NCBI GenBank assembly: GCA_027924645.1
Contig: BSBN01000213.1
Span: forward strand, 33,854,501-33,918,500
Direction: 5' to 3'
DNA from: Cunninghamia lanceolata
Lineage: Eukaryota > Streptophyta > Pinopsida > Cupressales > Cupressaceae
DNA: 64,000 bases
Shown: positions 33,883-45,632 of the stretch, piece after piece
Layout of the letters: every line of letters starts with the position of its first letter
Numbering within the stretch: the stretch's first letter is position 1
Made by a program: the position numbers and the translations under genes
The notes under the pieces: generated by a model
What the model was told of the DNA's origin: nothing
The model's database searches: none
What the model saw: only the letters and a program-made list of their open reading frames with translations

Positions 33883-36717
33883 TGAGGCCTACTTTTTCAT
33901 TCCCATATATTTGACTATTTATTTTACTGTTGGTGATACATTTAGACTTATGGGACTGTTGATCCTGATTTGCAAGACCTTTAGACCTTATGTTTATGTG
34001 GATTTATTATGTTAGCATGTTTATGATGTGATTAGACCTTGACTTTGGTTCACTGACATTGTTAGATATATGATTAATATTATGATGTTATTGGGATACT
34101 ATTCATGTGATGTTAGTTAGAAATTTATTATGTGATTCTATCTTGGGATGGATGTTTGAAATTCAGAATGTAGAATTTAATTGTAATGTGATTTCTTTAA
34201 TGCTTATATGAACATGTGATGTTATATGTACTTGTTTCACTTTGCTTTGGCTATCATACACGTGGAATTAACATTTCATTTGAGTGTGCACGTGTTTCTA
34301 ACAAAGCCACAGAAATTCAGAGATCATCCCACACACGGTGTTGTTTTCCCTTGTGAAGCCGATCTAGTTCCAAGAGGAACCAAGATCAACTATGTGCATG
34401 ATGAGTTTCTGTAATGTTGTTACACATTGTTGGTCGGGCTAAGTCTAACCCTCTTTTATTTTGAATTCTAATTGGTGTTGTAAGAAAGTGTCTTTTGAAT
34501 CTCATTTTTTTAAGTTATAAATTTTTGAGACCCCTTTTCATGTGCTTTAACTCAACCCTTGTTGCTCAAACTGGGCTAAACTTGACCCTGGGTTGTACCC
34601 CTAGGATCTAGGGACCTTTTTGGCTTGTGTAACCCTAGGTAAACCTCCATTTGGTCACTTTAACTTCACCCTGAAGTAAAGTGACGAAAATGGAGGGATA
34701 GGAGGGAAAGGATGAGTGGGTCAAACACTCAACCTCTTCCTTTCCTCTTCCCTAGGTTGGGGAAGTCTCCAAGACCCCTTAATTGTAGAGGACTTTACTC
34801 CAAGTCTCTTCCACAATTGGTGAGGGTACCTTGGGGTTGTGTGGTCCCTCCTAGGAGGAAAGGAATGGGGCACATGTTGCACCCATTCCCTCTTAAGCTC
34901 CACTTTTTTCTCCCACATGTTCTAGAGAGGACAAGTGAAAGGGAGAGAGACTTGGTTGATGGGTGAATGATGTGTCACCACCCATTCGAAGGGTCTTGCT
35001 TGTAGTTGGGAGGAGGAGTGAGGAGGTGACATGTGTCACCTCCCCATTCCTCAAGGCTCTTGAGAAAATCCTATTATAATCCCACTTGGAGAGGGGTATG
35101 GGGTTGTTGAATTTTTGGCAAATTTTATTGATTTTAATTTACTTTGGGGAAAAGTTGGAGGGAGTTTGGTGGCTTATTTTGGAGAAGGAGTTTGATGAGC
35201 TCTAGTCAACCATCTACCAATTTGGGATTTTTAAGGTAGGGTTCAAGGCTAATGCCTTCCCTTATGCATTTTATTTGCTTGTGTGATACTATGTGTGAGT
35301 TTTATTTTTGAGTTTTTACTTGTGGTTGTGGGGAAAAATTGTATGGGTGTTGTGAGAGCCTCTCCCACTTGGGGGAAGATGCTCAACAAGTGTGGGGTGG
35401 GGATGGAGTGAACCTCCTCGGGGTCATTTCCTTAATTTTGTGGTATTGTAGCCTTGAGGGCAATATGTGAAATGGCTTGAGAGCCAAATGGAAGCTTTGT
35501 GAAATTATGTTTAAAAGTGTTGGCTTGAGGCCTTGATAGGTATTTGTATTGGGATGTTTTTAGGAGTGGCACTCTTGAGTTGAGTGTTGTCCACTCCCCT
35601 ACAACATTGAACTCATCTTGAGTGAGTTCTTGTGTTGTGTTAGCCATGGGAGTAATTTTGTGATTGGATGTTGAATGCATTGTTGTGTTGTGGATTGAGT
35701 TTCCTAGTGTGTGGATGACCTCCCTAGCTCGGGCGTGACCCACTAGCGGGTCTATGGTAGGGAGGAGAGCAAGTTGTTGTGGCTTCTTCTTCCTTGTGAT
35801 TTTGCAGGTTCATTAGAGCTAAGCTTTGTGAAGTTGGAGAAAACACCATTATTCTTGGAGTTGTTATCCTATTTCCTTTTAGCTCTTGAGAGAGAGCATG
35901 GCCAAGTTAGGATTTCATTTGTTAGTTTTCAAAGAGGAGAACATTGTTCTCTCTCTCTTGTTGTAAAAGTATATTTTTACTTGTGGGTGTAAGCTATTTA
36001 CATTTGAAATAGAAATTTTAAATTTTCTGATTTTAATGCTTATCATTCAAAACAAAAAAATAGAGTAATGAAGGAAAAATTTGGTTTTAATGCTATTTCA
36101 TTTGTATGTTTATTTTTAAAATATCAAATAGGAAAGTTGTGGTTTTATTGTTGAGAGACAAACATGAAATTTGTATATTATTCTTATGAAAAAGAAAATT
36201 TGTTGATGTTATGTATTGGAAGTATTTACTTAATTGTATTTGTTTCTTTTCTTTAAAAAGAAAATAATAATAATACAATGAATATATTTTTTAAAAAGAA
36301 ATGTTCATTTGCTTTAGATAAATTTGATATAACAAAAATAAAAAAAAATATCCTTGCTTATTTGTTAAAAAAAAAAATTTGTGAGTGTATGAAGGAAAAT
36401 TCACATTTGAATTTTATAGTTATATTTTCATATGTGTATTTAAATATAAGTTGTTTTATTTATTTTGTCAAAAAAAAAAAATAGAGAGGCTGTATTACAT
36501 ATACAATAGCATATATATATATATTGTTATATTTTAATATATAGAAAATAAACTGTATTTTGTATTGGAAACTGTGAATGTTGTGAGTATATATATATAT
36601 ATATAGAAATAAAATCTAATTAAAAATATTCACTGTGTAAAATAATGAAGAGATTGTGGTATTCACGAATACAGATTGCAGTTATTGTTTTATGTTTTAA
36701 AAAAAGAACATACATGT

Positions 36718-36838
36718 GGTGGGGGGGTTCAAACCCCCCACCATTTCCTTTACTTACGGGTGTGGGGAGGGGGCGGAGCCCCCACCCACACCCCACATAG
36801 TGGGATGTGGGTGGGGGCTCCACCCCCTCCCCACACCC
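36718..36838. repeat. GC-rich foldback in the 5' LTR
   Basis: Two inverted repeats in a row. First, a short one at 36718-36742 (GGTGGGGGGGTTC against ACCCCCCACC). Second, 33-nt arms at 36758-36790 and 36806-36838 with one mismatch around a 15-nt loop. Runs of four to seven G also give G-quadruplex potential. The surrounding LTR is AT-rich. Confidence 0.85.
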
Positions 36839-37745
36839 CATCTTCCACAGACCCTCATGCTGTCCGCGGCCTCTTCCCTCCGTTTCCCGCTACAGCTCCC
36901 TTCGTGGCCTCCGTTCCCCATTGTGCTACTAACACCTCCGCCAGCCGTCCCTCCTCCACCACTCCTTAGACCCAACACCTCACCTCCACTGCCGCCGGCC
37001 TCCACACAACTCCTCCTCTCTAACTGCCACAAGACATGGGGTTTTTTTACCAAGATAAAAACATAAAAAAAGAATGCCTATATATATATATCATTATCAC
37101 TACTTGATGTGGCCATGTATGGCCTCCATTAAACCTGCAAACACAACCAAGACAAAATGAGAGAAGGAAAAAGAAAGAAGAGGAGAAAACAAAGAGGAGA
37201 AAAGAAAATGAGAAATGAAAAGAATAGGGTTAGGGCTTTTGCCCTTAAGTAAATTAGTTTTTTATTTGAAGGCCTTTTAGGGCTTTGTAATTTAAAATTG
37301 GTCTTATTTTATTTTCCCACTCTTTTATTTAATTTGTTCATTTGTTTTATGTTCTGAATTTTTATATGGGGTTTGAGATAAATAATACAATGGGTAATCC
37401 TTTTTCCTTTTTAGAGAGTTATTTTTATTTGTTAGTGGTATGGTAATTTATAGACTAGTTTATTATTAGAGAGATTTTATATTTTATTGATTTTTTAAAA
37501 TTTGATTATTACAAGGAATTTTAATTGTTTTAATTAATTTTTACAACTATCTAATTATTGAGATGTTTTTATTTTAACCCTTGTCTTCAAACCTAACTCG
37601 ACAAGGATGATTTAAACTACATCGTTATTAATTAAATTTTAATATTCTTTTTAATCATTTTGGGGCAATTTAATTTACGAATTTAAATTAGACGTTGTTT
37701 TAAATCCAACTTGGTTACCTAGTAAACTATTTAAGTAAAGTTAGT

Positions 37746-38003
37746 ATATCATGTATCCGTGATCTGATCTACCAAGAAATTAGGAATAATGTAAAGGATG
37801 TAGAAATAACTCTGATTGATAGAAAACGTGAAGAAGAACAAATTGATCAAGCTTTGTTGAATAATGTTTTAAATTATAGAAAACGTGAAGGAGAACAGAT
37901 TGATCGAGTTTTGTTGAAAAATGTGTTAAATTATAGAAAACGTGAAGGAGAACAAATTGATCAAGCTTTGTTGAAAAAAGTACAAATTAATCTATTTGAC
38001 TGA
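37746..38003 (+). pseudogene. CULLIN-1-like gene fragment in the 5' LTR, with a triplicated 19-codon unit
   Basis: An 86-codon open frame starts ISCIRDLIYQE and includes ITLIDRKREEEQIDQALLNN. This matches the region of plant CULLIN 1 that reads TCFRDLVY...EREGEQIDRALLKNV, part of the N-terminal cullin-repeat region of the SCF ubiquitin-ligase scaffold. A 57-bp unit (19 codons, of the form LNYRKREGEQID-ALLKNV) then occurs three times: 37821-37877, 37878-37934 and 37935-37991. The frame ends at TGA 38001. It is a captured host-gene piece, not a working cullin. Whether it is translated is unknown. Confidence 0.8.
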
Positions 38004-38510
38004 TCTACCAATTTAACTAGTGTAACGTAGGTAATTTAAAACTAATCCAAGAAACTTTGATCGAATTTAGTTTTATTTCAATCACGCCCGTGAGGCTTTA
38101 TGCTGCCGAATTTTTCCAGAATTTAGGGTTTAGCTAGGTTAGTGAAATTTAACCTTGTTTAGGATTATATTATTGTCTTTGCTGAGTATCAACATTAGAT
38201 TTTTGTATTATATTATATTCTCTCTTGCACCTGATTTTGGCTATTGATTTTGACTTACGTCAAAATCCCTTCATTCACATAGGTTAACTTAGGGTTTTTG
38301 ATCATTGATCCTAACCCTATTGGCGACATTAACCACGTCACATTGACCCCCTAGTTGGCCTTCGTTGTGAATGGTATGCGTAAGTGAACGCATTACCCTG
38401 CACTTCAACTGTCATGTTTACGCCTTAAGCGTAACACCACTGAGCACGCTTACGCATGCGAGGGGGCTTCTAGGGAAGCGTGGAAATTTTTTTGATATTT
38501 CATGTCATGA

Positions 38511-38571
38511 CCACATGACAAATGTGGACATGACACATGTGATGCATGTTGTGACCACATGGGAAATGTGG
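38511..38571. repeat. Paired hairpins at the 3' end of the LTR
   Basis: CCACATGACAAATGTGG (38511-38527) and CCACATGGGAAATGTGG (38555-38571) each form a 6-bp stem with a 5-nt loop. They sit within a duplicated CATGAC-rich stretch ending at the LTR boundary. The 3' LTR keeps both. Confidence 0.75.
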
Positions 38572-38581
38572 GCATGACATT

Positions 38582-38598
38582 TGGTATCAGAGCCCAAG
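38582..38598 (+). other. Primer-binding site of the Tekay-type element
   Basis: TGGTATCAGAGCCCAAG lies two bases after the 5' LTR and is complementary to initiator tRNA-Met, as in known Tekay/Del elements. Confidence 0.9.
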
Positions 38599-38674
38599 TT
38601 TAAACACTTGGCTTATTTGGGCACATTACTTATTCCGCAACATTGATTAATTAGTGCCTACCTTGTTTTGTAGG

Positions 38675-40110
38675 ATGCCTCCCTGACATATTCAGTGAGC
38701 ACGATCACGTAACACTACATCTGCTGAGGTGCACAATGATTCCTCTACAGAGGGTCAGGTACCTGCAGCCTTATCAGATCAACCAGTACCGCAGGCACCA
38801 CCAGGACTTGATATAGGACCTCAGATTTTAAAGACATTACATGCCATGTTAGAGAGGCTACTGCTAGTTATACCAGCACCATGTGACAAGCCCTGTGTTG
38901 ATCTGTGAGAGGAGCCACGTGTAGAGCCCCATGTTGATCCGTGAGAGGTGCCACGTGTGGAGCCTTTTGTAGAGATACCAGATACTATTGTGGAGGAGGT
39001 AGGGTTAGCTTACAGAGCACGGAGTAGGAGTCCTCCGTGACATGTGAGACGAGATGAGACTATGAGAGTTGAGCAGGTATATCATGGACCTTATGAGTAT
39101 GGTACGGATGAGCCAGTCATAGGACACAAAGACAGAGGAGATCCCATCAGAGATCTACTTAGGCTTAATCCACCTACCTTTGCAAGAGCTACAAAGGGAG
39201 CTGAGGCTAAGGCTTGGCTCATCAGTCTACACAGATGCTTTGCATTGAGACCTTATGGGAGCAACACAAAAGCATGTGTGGCATTACACCTCCTGAGAGA
39301 TGCAGCAGCTACTTGGTGGTACACTGAGGAGTGCAAGCGCCGGTTATCATTAGACACACTCACATGGGACACATTCATAGAGCGCATTAATGCACGTTAC
39401 TTATTAGAACATTATAGGCAGCGCTAGATAGATGAGTTCCATGACTTACAGTAGAGAGGACTCACGGTTGCATAGTATGAGTGCTGATTTATTGAGCTTT
39501 CACGTTACGCAAAGTATCTCCACGATGAGAAATTTTTGGTGCACAAATTCATCAGAGGTTTGAATCAAGGGATAGCAGGACCAGTGCGTATGACAGACCC
39601 CTAGACTATGAGTGAGGCTGCCGAGAAGGCTTATATTGCAAAGGAGATTCAGGGACAAGGGTAGAATTCACGCCTATAGTTTCAAGACCATGGTCATCAG
39701 TAGCAGCAGAACTTTCATAGGCCACCACCACCGCCACAGAGAGGAGGATTTAGTTCTCCATCATTACCTCCTTGGCCTCCACAGCAGTAGCAGCAGCATC
39801 AATAGAGTTTTAGACCCTAGCAGAGGGCACAAGGAGGACATAATCATGGTTGGTAGCAGCAGGGCCTACGTAGGGATCAGAGATAGAAAGGACATATGTG
39901 GGACCCACAAGGTCACAATAGTTGTATAGAGGTTCACAAAGATCCACAGGACGAACTGGGCAGTAGCAGTCAGGTAGGACTCAGTCAAGGTAGATACAGG
40001 CTAGGGGCCCATGTTATGTTTGTGGTGGGGCAGGACATTTGGCCAAAGAGTGTCCACAGGGCTTTATGGCAGGGGGACAACCCCGTTCAGGAGGGTCAGA
40101 ACAGATTGTA
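38675..40110 (+). pseudogene. Tekay-type gag
   Basis: ATG at 38675 (MPP, then TGA where Arg is likely) is in frame with the Retrotrans_gag core: FARATKGAEAKAWL, LHLLRDAAATWWY, WDTFIERINARYLLEHY, then after stops LVHKFIRGLNQGI. A Gln-rich, stop-rich linker follows (many CAG-to-TAG changes). The zinc knuckle CYVCGGAGHLAKEC is at 40012-40053, in a shifted frame relative to the start. It would form the particle shell and package RNA. Confidence 0.87.
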
Positions 40111-40750
40111 GGAGATGTGGGCAAGTCCCACCACATGTGTGCAGCGGTTGATAACTACCAGGCTGACTGTCATGCATCCATGATTGAGACATTAGGTACG
40201 ATTGGGAGTGCCCCCATCTCTATTCTTTTTGACTCTAGAGCTACCGATTCTTTTCTATCTACATCGTTAGTGGAACGCTGCAGGTTGGTGGCTTCTAGGT
40301 AAGACATTAGGTGGGAGGTTGAGTTAACCTTTGGGGCTAGGATGTCAGTAGATACCTTGGTTTAGGATTATGAGATTTCTTTGGGTTCCTTTACTACATC
40401 TTGTGACCTTAGAGTTATGCCATTAGGATCCTACGATGTAGTTTTGGGTATGGATTGGCTTGCGGCTCATAGAGCCAAATTAGATTGTCACCGAAGGGCG
40501 ATTAGCTACTTGGATGATCATGGTGCACCAGTTGAGATGGTGGGCATTCAAAAGCCCATGGCAGTTCGTATGATTTCTACTCAGCAGCTTAAGCGCTGCA
40601 TGCAGAAGGGATGTGAGATGTTCACTATCACGGTTAGTGACAGATCAGAGGATGAGCCTGAGGCTTCATTAGATGATCACCCTATCCTGAGAGAGTTTTC
40701 TAATGTGTTTCTGCTAGAATTACCAGGTATGCCTCCATGCAGAGAGGTAG
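40111..40750 (+). pseudogene. Tekay-type protease
   Basis: ISILFDSRATDSFLS at about 40219-40263 is the active site. The usual DSGAT reads DSRAT, so the conserved Gly is replaced by Arg. The C-terminal hallmark is YDVVLGMDWLAAHRAKLDC. The linker to RT carries a typical Tekay tail (DHPILREFSNVF, LPGMPPCREVDFHIDLLPG). Confidence 0.87.
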
Positions 40751-41640
40751 ATTTCCACATCGATCTATTGCCAGGTGCAGAGCTAGTGTCTCGTGCACCC
40801 TACAGGATGACTACACATGAGCTCACAGAGTTTAAACTATAGTTAGAGGAGTTACTTGAGAAGGGGCACATCTATCTTAGCTTTTCACCATGGGGTGCAC
40901 CAGTTATCTTTGTTAAGAAGGATGGATCTATTCACTTATGCATGGACTATAGGCAGTTGAATAAGGTGACGGTGAAGAACCGTTACCCTTTGCCTAGGAT
41001 TGATGACCTTTTCGACCAGATGTAGGGAGCCAGAGTGTTCTCAAAAATTGATCTAAAATCTAGGTATCGCCAATTGCACATCACAGAGGCAGACATTCAT
41101 AAGACTGCTTTCCGAACTAGATATGGCCACTATGAGTTCACAGTGGTACCCTTCGGTTTGACGAACACCCCTGTAGTGTTCATGAGTCTCATGAACGAGG
41201 TGTTCCGCACTTGGATCGGTTCATGATCATCTTTCTCAATGATATTTTGATCTATTCACAGATCGAGGAGGAGCATGTGGATCATTTGCGTCAGGTTTTG
41301 CAGTGCTTGCGAGAGCAGCAAGTTTATGGTAACCTGGTGAAGTGTGCCTTCTTCAGGATAGAGTTACAGTACTTGGGGCACATCCTATTAGGCGATGGCA
41401 TCTCCGTAGATCCATCGAAGATCAGAGCTATCCAAGATTGGCCAGCACCCACTAGTGTGACAGAGGTCAGGAGTTTCATGGGATTAGCCAGTTACTACCA
41501 TAGATTCATAGAGGGCTTTTCCAAGATAGCACACCCCATCACTTCCTTTCAGCGGAAAGGAAAGAGTTTCACTTGGACTGAGCAGTGCGAGAGGGCCTTT
41601 AGGGTCCTCAAGGAGCATCTTATTAGTGCTCCCATCTTAG
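40751..41640 (+). pseudogene. Tekay-type reverse transcriptase, catalytic box changed
   Basis: [56 protein letters not shown] and [17 protein letters not shown] are clear. A frameshift near 41211-41227 joins to the catalytic strand, which reads FLND (41232-41243) rather than YLDD, losing the first Asp of the pair. The thumb follows (YLGHILLGDGI, VRSFMGLASYYHRFI). This RT should be inactive. Confidence 0.9.
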
Positions 41641-42060
41641 CAGTTCTAGATCCTGTAGAGGATTTTGAAGTTTGCATAGATGCATCACTTGAGGGTTTGG
41701 GAGCCGTGCTTATGCAAGGTGATAGAGCGATTGCATGAGTCACGTAAGCTCAAGACACATGAGTTGAACTACCCTACTCACGATTTAGAGCTCGCAGTAT
41801 TGGTACATGTTCTTGTTTGTTGGAGACACTTTCTTTTGGTTCATCACTTTGAACTTCATTCAGATCACCATAGCTTGCAGTACATATTCACACAGCTAAA
41901 TTTGAATGCCTGCCAGCGGCGTTAAAAAGATTTTTTATGCGAGTATGACTTTGATGTCCACTACATCAAAGGGAAGGAGAACGTGGTCACTAACGCCTTG
42001 AGTCAGAGGCACCATGAGATCCTGACCTTGACCTTGAGTGTGGACTTGAGAGAGCACATC
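41641..42060 (+). pseudogene. Tekay-type RNase H
   Basis: VCIDASLEGLGAVLMQ (Asp), then a frameshift near 41735 and KLKTHELNYPTHDLELAVLV (Glu), HSDHHSLQYIF (Asp), YDFDVHYIKGKENVV and TNALSQR (Asp replaced by Asn). It has two stops or frame changes. Confidence 0.85.
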
Positions 42061-43330
42061 ATTTAGCATCTGCCTAAGGATGAATGGTTTCTTGAGGTGC
42101 AGCAGGAGATCTAGAAATAGAGGGCCCTTAAGGGAAGATTTGCAGGATATTCCCTTGAGTCAGATGGGTTGCTTAGACATCGATAGTGCATCTATGTACC
42201 CCGTGCGGGTGATCTTCATGCAGTGGTTCTTTCAGAGGGTCATAGAGCACCTTCTGCAACACACCTAGGGGTGAAGAAGATGCATGCTGACTTGTGATAG
42301 TTATACCATTGGGCAAGTATGAGACGGGATATTGCAGAATATGTTCCTCATTGCCTTGAGTGTCAGAGGGTCAAGGTCGAGCATCAGCATCCAACAGGTC
42401 TTTTATACCCTCACAAGATACCTGAGTGGAAATGGGACACCATTTCCATGGATTTCATTGTTGGTCTTCATATGTCATCACGCCACCATGATGCCATCAT
42501 GGTGACGGTTGACAAGTTGACCAAGGTGGCGTATTTCTCACCTGTACACACGACATACAATGCACCATCTGTGGTGAGAGTATTCTTGGATCAGATTGTT
42601 AGATTACATGGAGTACCTCACCATATCATTTCTGACAGGGATTCCATATTCACTTCAGCCTTTTGGAGGGCCTTACAGCAGGCATTGGGCACACAACTCA
42701 AGTTCAGTTCCACTTATCATCCTGAGACCAATGGATAAATAGAGAGAGTTAATCAGGTTCTTGAGGATATGCTCCATATGTATGTCATGGATCATCAAAG
42801 TAGATGGGAGGAGTATCTGTATCTAGTTGAGTTCACCTACAACAATGGGCATCACAGCTCATTGGGTATGCTTCCTTTTTAGGCCTTATATGGTAGACCT
42901 TGCAGGAAACCTTTGAGTTGGGACCATATTGAGGATAGGGTTGTGATAGGGCCAGAGTTGGTTCAGGATATGGAGCAGCAGGTGATGTTGATTAGGCAGA
43001 GACTTCAGGAGGCACAGGATCGATAGAAGAAGTATGCCGATGCTAAGAGGGTAGATCAGAGCTTCTCAGTTAGGGACAGAGTATTCTTGAGAGTGCGACC
43101 ATACAAGAGTCCAATCCATTATGGAAAGGGCTCTAATCTCGCACCTTGTTTTGTTGGACCTTTTGAGATCTTGGAGTAGATAGGACCTATAGCCTATCAT
43201 TTAGCCTTTCCACCTAGCCTGTTGTGTATCCACGATGTTTTTCATGTTTCTATTTTACAGCATTACATATCTAATTTATCTCATGTATTGGATTGGAGTG
43301 CTCTTCAGGTAGAGGCAGATGGTTAGTTGG
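42061..43330 (+). pseudogene. Tekay-type integrase
   Basis: The zinc-finger second half CLECQRVKVEHQ precedes the core: WDTISMDFIVGL (Asp), HIISDRDSIFTS (Asp), then HPETNG, a stop, and IERVNQVLEDML (Glu). The triad is therefore present but broken by a TAA. The C-terminal part has FTYNNGHHSSLGM, RDRVFLRVRPYKSP and GPFEILE, then HDVFHVSILQHYI. Confidence 0.88.
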
Positions 43331-43494
43331 CTTTGGAGCTAATTCACATATTGGCTCGTCGGATGCTGGACCTTCGAGGTTGAGAGCTGGACCGGGTTAG
43401 GGTCCAGTGGGACATGTACGATGAGGTCACGGTGACATGGGAGGATGTAGCGAGATTGAGGGCCCGTTATCCTCACCTCTTTGACGACTTCTAG
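43331..43494 (+). pseudogene. Degenerate C-terminal chromodomain (Tekay/Del type)
   Basis: The pol tail reads ELIHILARRMLDLRG, a TGA, then LDRVRVQWDMYDEVTVTWED and ARYPHLFDDF, ending at TAG 43492-43494. EATWE-like and YPHLF endings are typical of Tekay/Del integrases, whose chromodomain lacks the classical first aromatic residues. This is the main basis for the clade assignment. Confidence 0.75.
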
Positions 43495-43509
43495 GAGGAA
43501 GTACAGTTT

Positions 43510-43524
43510 TAGGGGAGGAGAATG
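43510..43524 (+). other. Polypurine tract of the Tekay-type element
   Basis: TTAGGGGAGGAGAATG runs directly into the 3' LTR start TGAGGCC. It is the plus-strand primer site. Confidence 0.85.
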
Positions 43525-45587
43525 TGAGGCCTAATTTTTTATTCAAATACATTTGACTATTTATTTTACTGTTGGTGATACATTTAGACTTATGGGACTG
43601 TTGATCCCGATTTGCAGGACCTTTAGACCTTATGTTTATGTGGATTTATTATGTTAGCATGTTTATGATGTGATTAGACCTTGACTTTGGTTCACTGACG
43701 TTGTTAGATATATGATTAATATTATGATGTTATTGGGATACTATTCATGTGATGTTAGTTAGAAATTTATTATGTGATTCTATCTTGGGATGGATGTTTG
43801 AAATGCAGAATGTAGAATTTAATTATAATGTGATTTCTTTAATGCTTATATGAACATGTGATGTTGTATGTGCTTGTTTCACTTTGCTTCGGCTATCATA
43901 CACATGTGGAATTAACATTTCATTTGAGTGCATAGGTGTTTCTAATGAAGCCACAGAAATTCAGAGATCATCCCACACATGGTGTTGTTTTCCCTTGTGA
44001 AGCCAATCTAGTTCCAAGAGGAACCAAGATCAACTATGTGCATGATGAGTTTTTGTAATGTTGTTACACATTGTTGGTCGGGCTAAGTCTAACCCTCTTT
44101 TATTTTGAATTCTAATTGGTGTTGTAAGAATAGTGTCTTTTGAATTTCATTTTTTTAAGTTATAAATTTTTGAGACCCCTTTTCATGTGCTTTAACTCAA
44201 CCCTTGGTGCTCAAAATGGGCTAAACTTGACCCTGGGTTGTACCCCTTAGATCTAGGGACCTTTTTGGCTTGTGTAACCCTAGGTAAACCTCTATTTGGT
44301 CACTTTAACTTCACCCTGAAATAAAGTGACGAAAATGAAGGCATGGGAGGGAAAGGATGAGTGGGTCAAACACTCAACCTCTTCCTTTCCTCTTCCCTAG
44401 GTTGGGGAAGTCTCCAAGACCCCTTAATTGTAGAGGACTTTACTCCAAGTCTCTTCCACAATTGGCGAGAGTACCTTGGGGTTGTGTGGTCCCTCTTAGG
44501 AGGAAAGGAATGGGGCACATGTGGCACCCATTCCCTCTTAAGCTCCACTTTTCTCTCACACATGTTCTAGAGAGAACAAGTGGAAGGGAGAGAGACTTGC
44601 TGGATGGGTGAATGACATGTGTCACCACCCATTCGAAGGGTCTTGCTTGTAGTTGGGAGGAGTGAGGAGGTGACATGTGTCACCTCCCCATTCCTCAAGG
44701 CTCTTGAGAAAATCCTATTATAATCCCACTTGGAGAGGGGTATGGGGTTGAATTTTTGGCAAATTTTATTGATTTTAATTTACTTTGGGGAAAAGTTGGA
44801 GGGAGTTTGGTGGCTTATTTTGGAGGAGTTGGAGGAGCTCTACTCAACCATCTACTAATTTGGGCTTTTTAAGGTAGGGTTCAAGGCTAGGGCCTTCCCT
44901 TATGCATTTTATTTGCTTGTTTGATGCTATGTGTGAGTTCTATTTTTGAGTTTTTACTTGTGGTTGTGGGAAAAAATTGTATGGGTGTTGTGAGAGCCTC
45001 TCCCACTTGGGAGAAGATGCTCAACAAGTGTAGAGTGGGGGAGGAGTGAACCTCCTCGGGGTCATTTATTTGATTTTGTGGTGTTGTAGCCTTGAGGGCA
45101 ATATGTGAAATGGCTTGAGAGCCAAATGGAAGCTTTGTGAAATTATGTTTAAAAGTGTTGGCTTGAGGCCTTGAGAGGTATTTGTATTGGGATATTTTTA
45201 GAAGTGGCACTCTTGAGTTGAGTGTTGTCCACTCCCCTACCCCATTGAACTCATCCTGAGTGAGTTCTTGTGTTGTGTTAGCCCTGGGAGTAATTTTGTG
45301 ATTGGATGTTGAATGTATTGTTGTGTTGTGGATTGAGTTTCCTAGTGTGTGGATGACCTCCCTAGCTCGAGGGTGACCCACTAGCGGGTCTATGGTAGGG
45401 AGGAGAGCAAGTTGTGGCTTCTTCCCCCTTCTTGTGATTTTGCAGGTTCATTGGAGCTAAGCTTTGTGAAGTTGGAGAAAACACCATTGTTCTTAGAGTT
45501 GTTATCCTATTTCCTTTTAGCTCTTGAGAGAGAGCACGGCCAAGTTAGGATTTGTATCATTTGTTAATTTTCAAAGAGGAGAACATT

Positions 45588-45590
<3 letters not shown>

Positions 45591-45628
<38 letters not shown>
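45591..45628. repeat. (CT)19 microsatellite
   Basis: Nineteen CT units. The same site in the 5' LTR (near 35950) has only about five, so this copy expanded after insertion, or the other contracted. Confidence 0.95.

Positions 45629-45632
<4 letters not shown>

Larger units (their letters stand above)
33883..38579 (+). repeat. 5' LTR of the Tekay-type element
   Basis: A 4,697-bp LTR from TGAGGCCTAC to GGGCATGACA. It has no RT-type coding. In order it carries a region of short open frames also present in the 3' copy (34700-35000), A/T-rich stretches (36000-36600), a GC-rich foldback (36718-36838), a GC-rich block to about 37045, an extra segment of roughly 410 bp not in the 3' copy (about 37077-37490), the cullin-like fragment (37746-38003) and two small hairpins at its end. 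Confidence 0.92.

Noticed and set aside
35432..35743. Open frames of 60-165 codons in the Tekay-type LTRs (also 34712-34966, 44357-44611, 44887-45381)
   Set aside because: They occur in both LTR copies, on both strands and without family similarity. They change length between copies, as expected for chance frames in LTR DNA.
37821..37991. Three regularly spaced repeats, CRISPR-like or satellite-like
   Set aside because: The units are directly adjacent, with no spacers, and are in-frame copies of a cullin-like codon stretch. The genome is eukaryotic.
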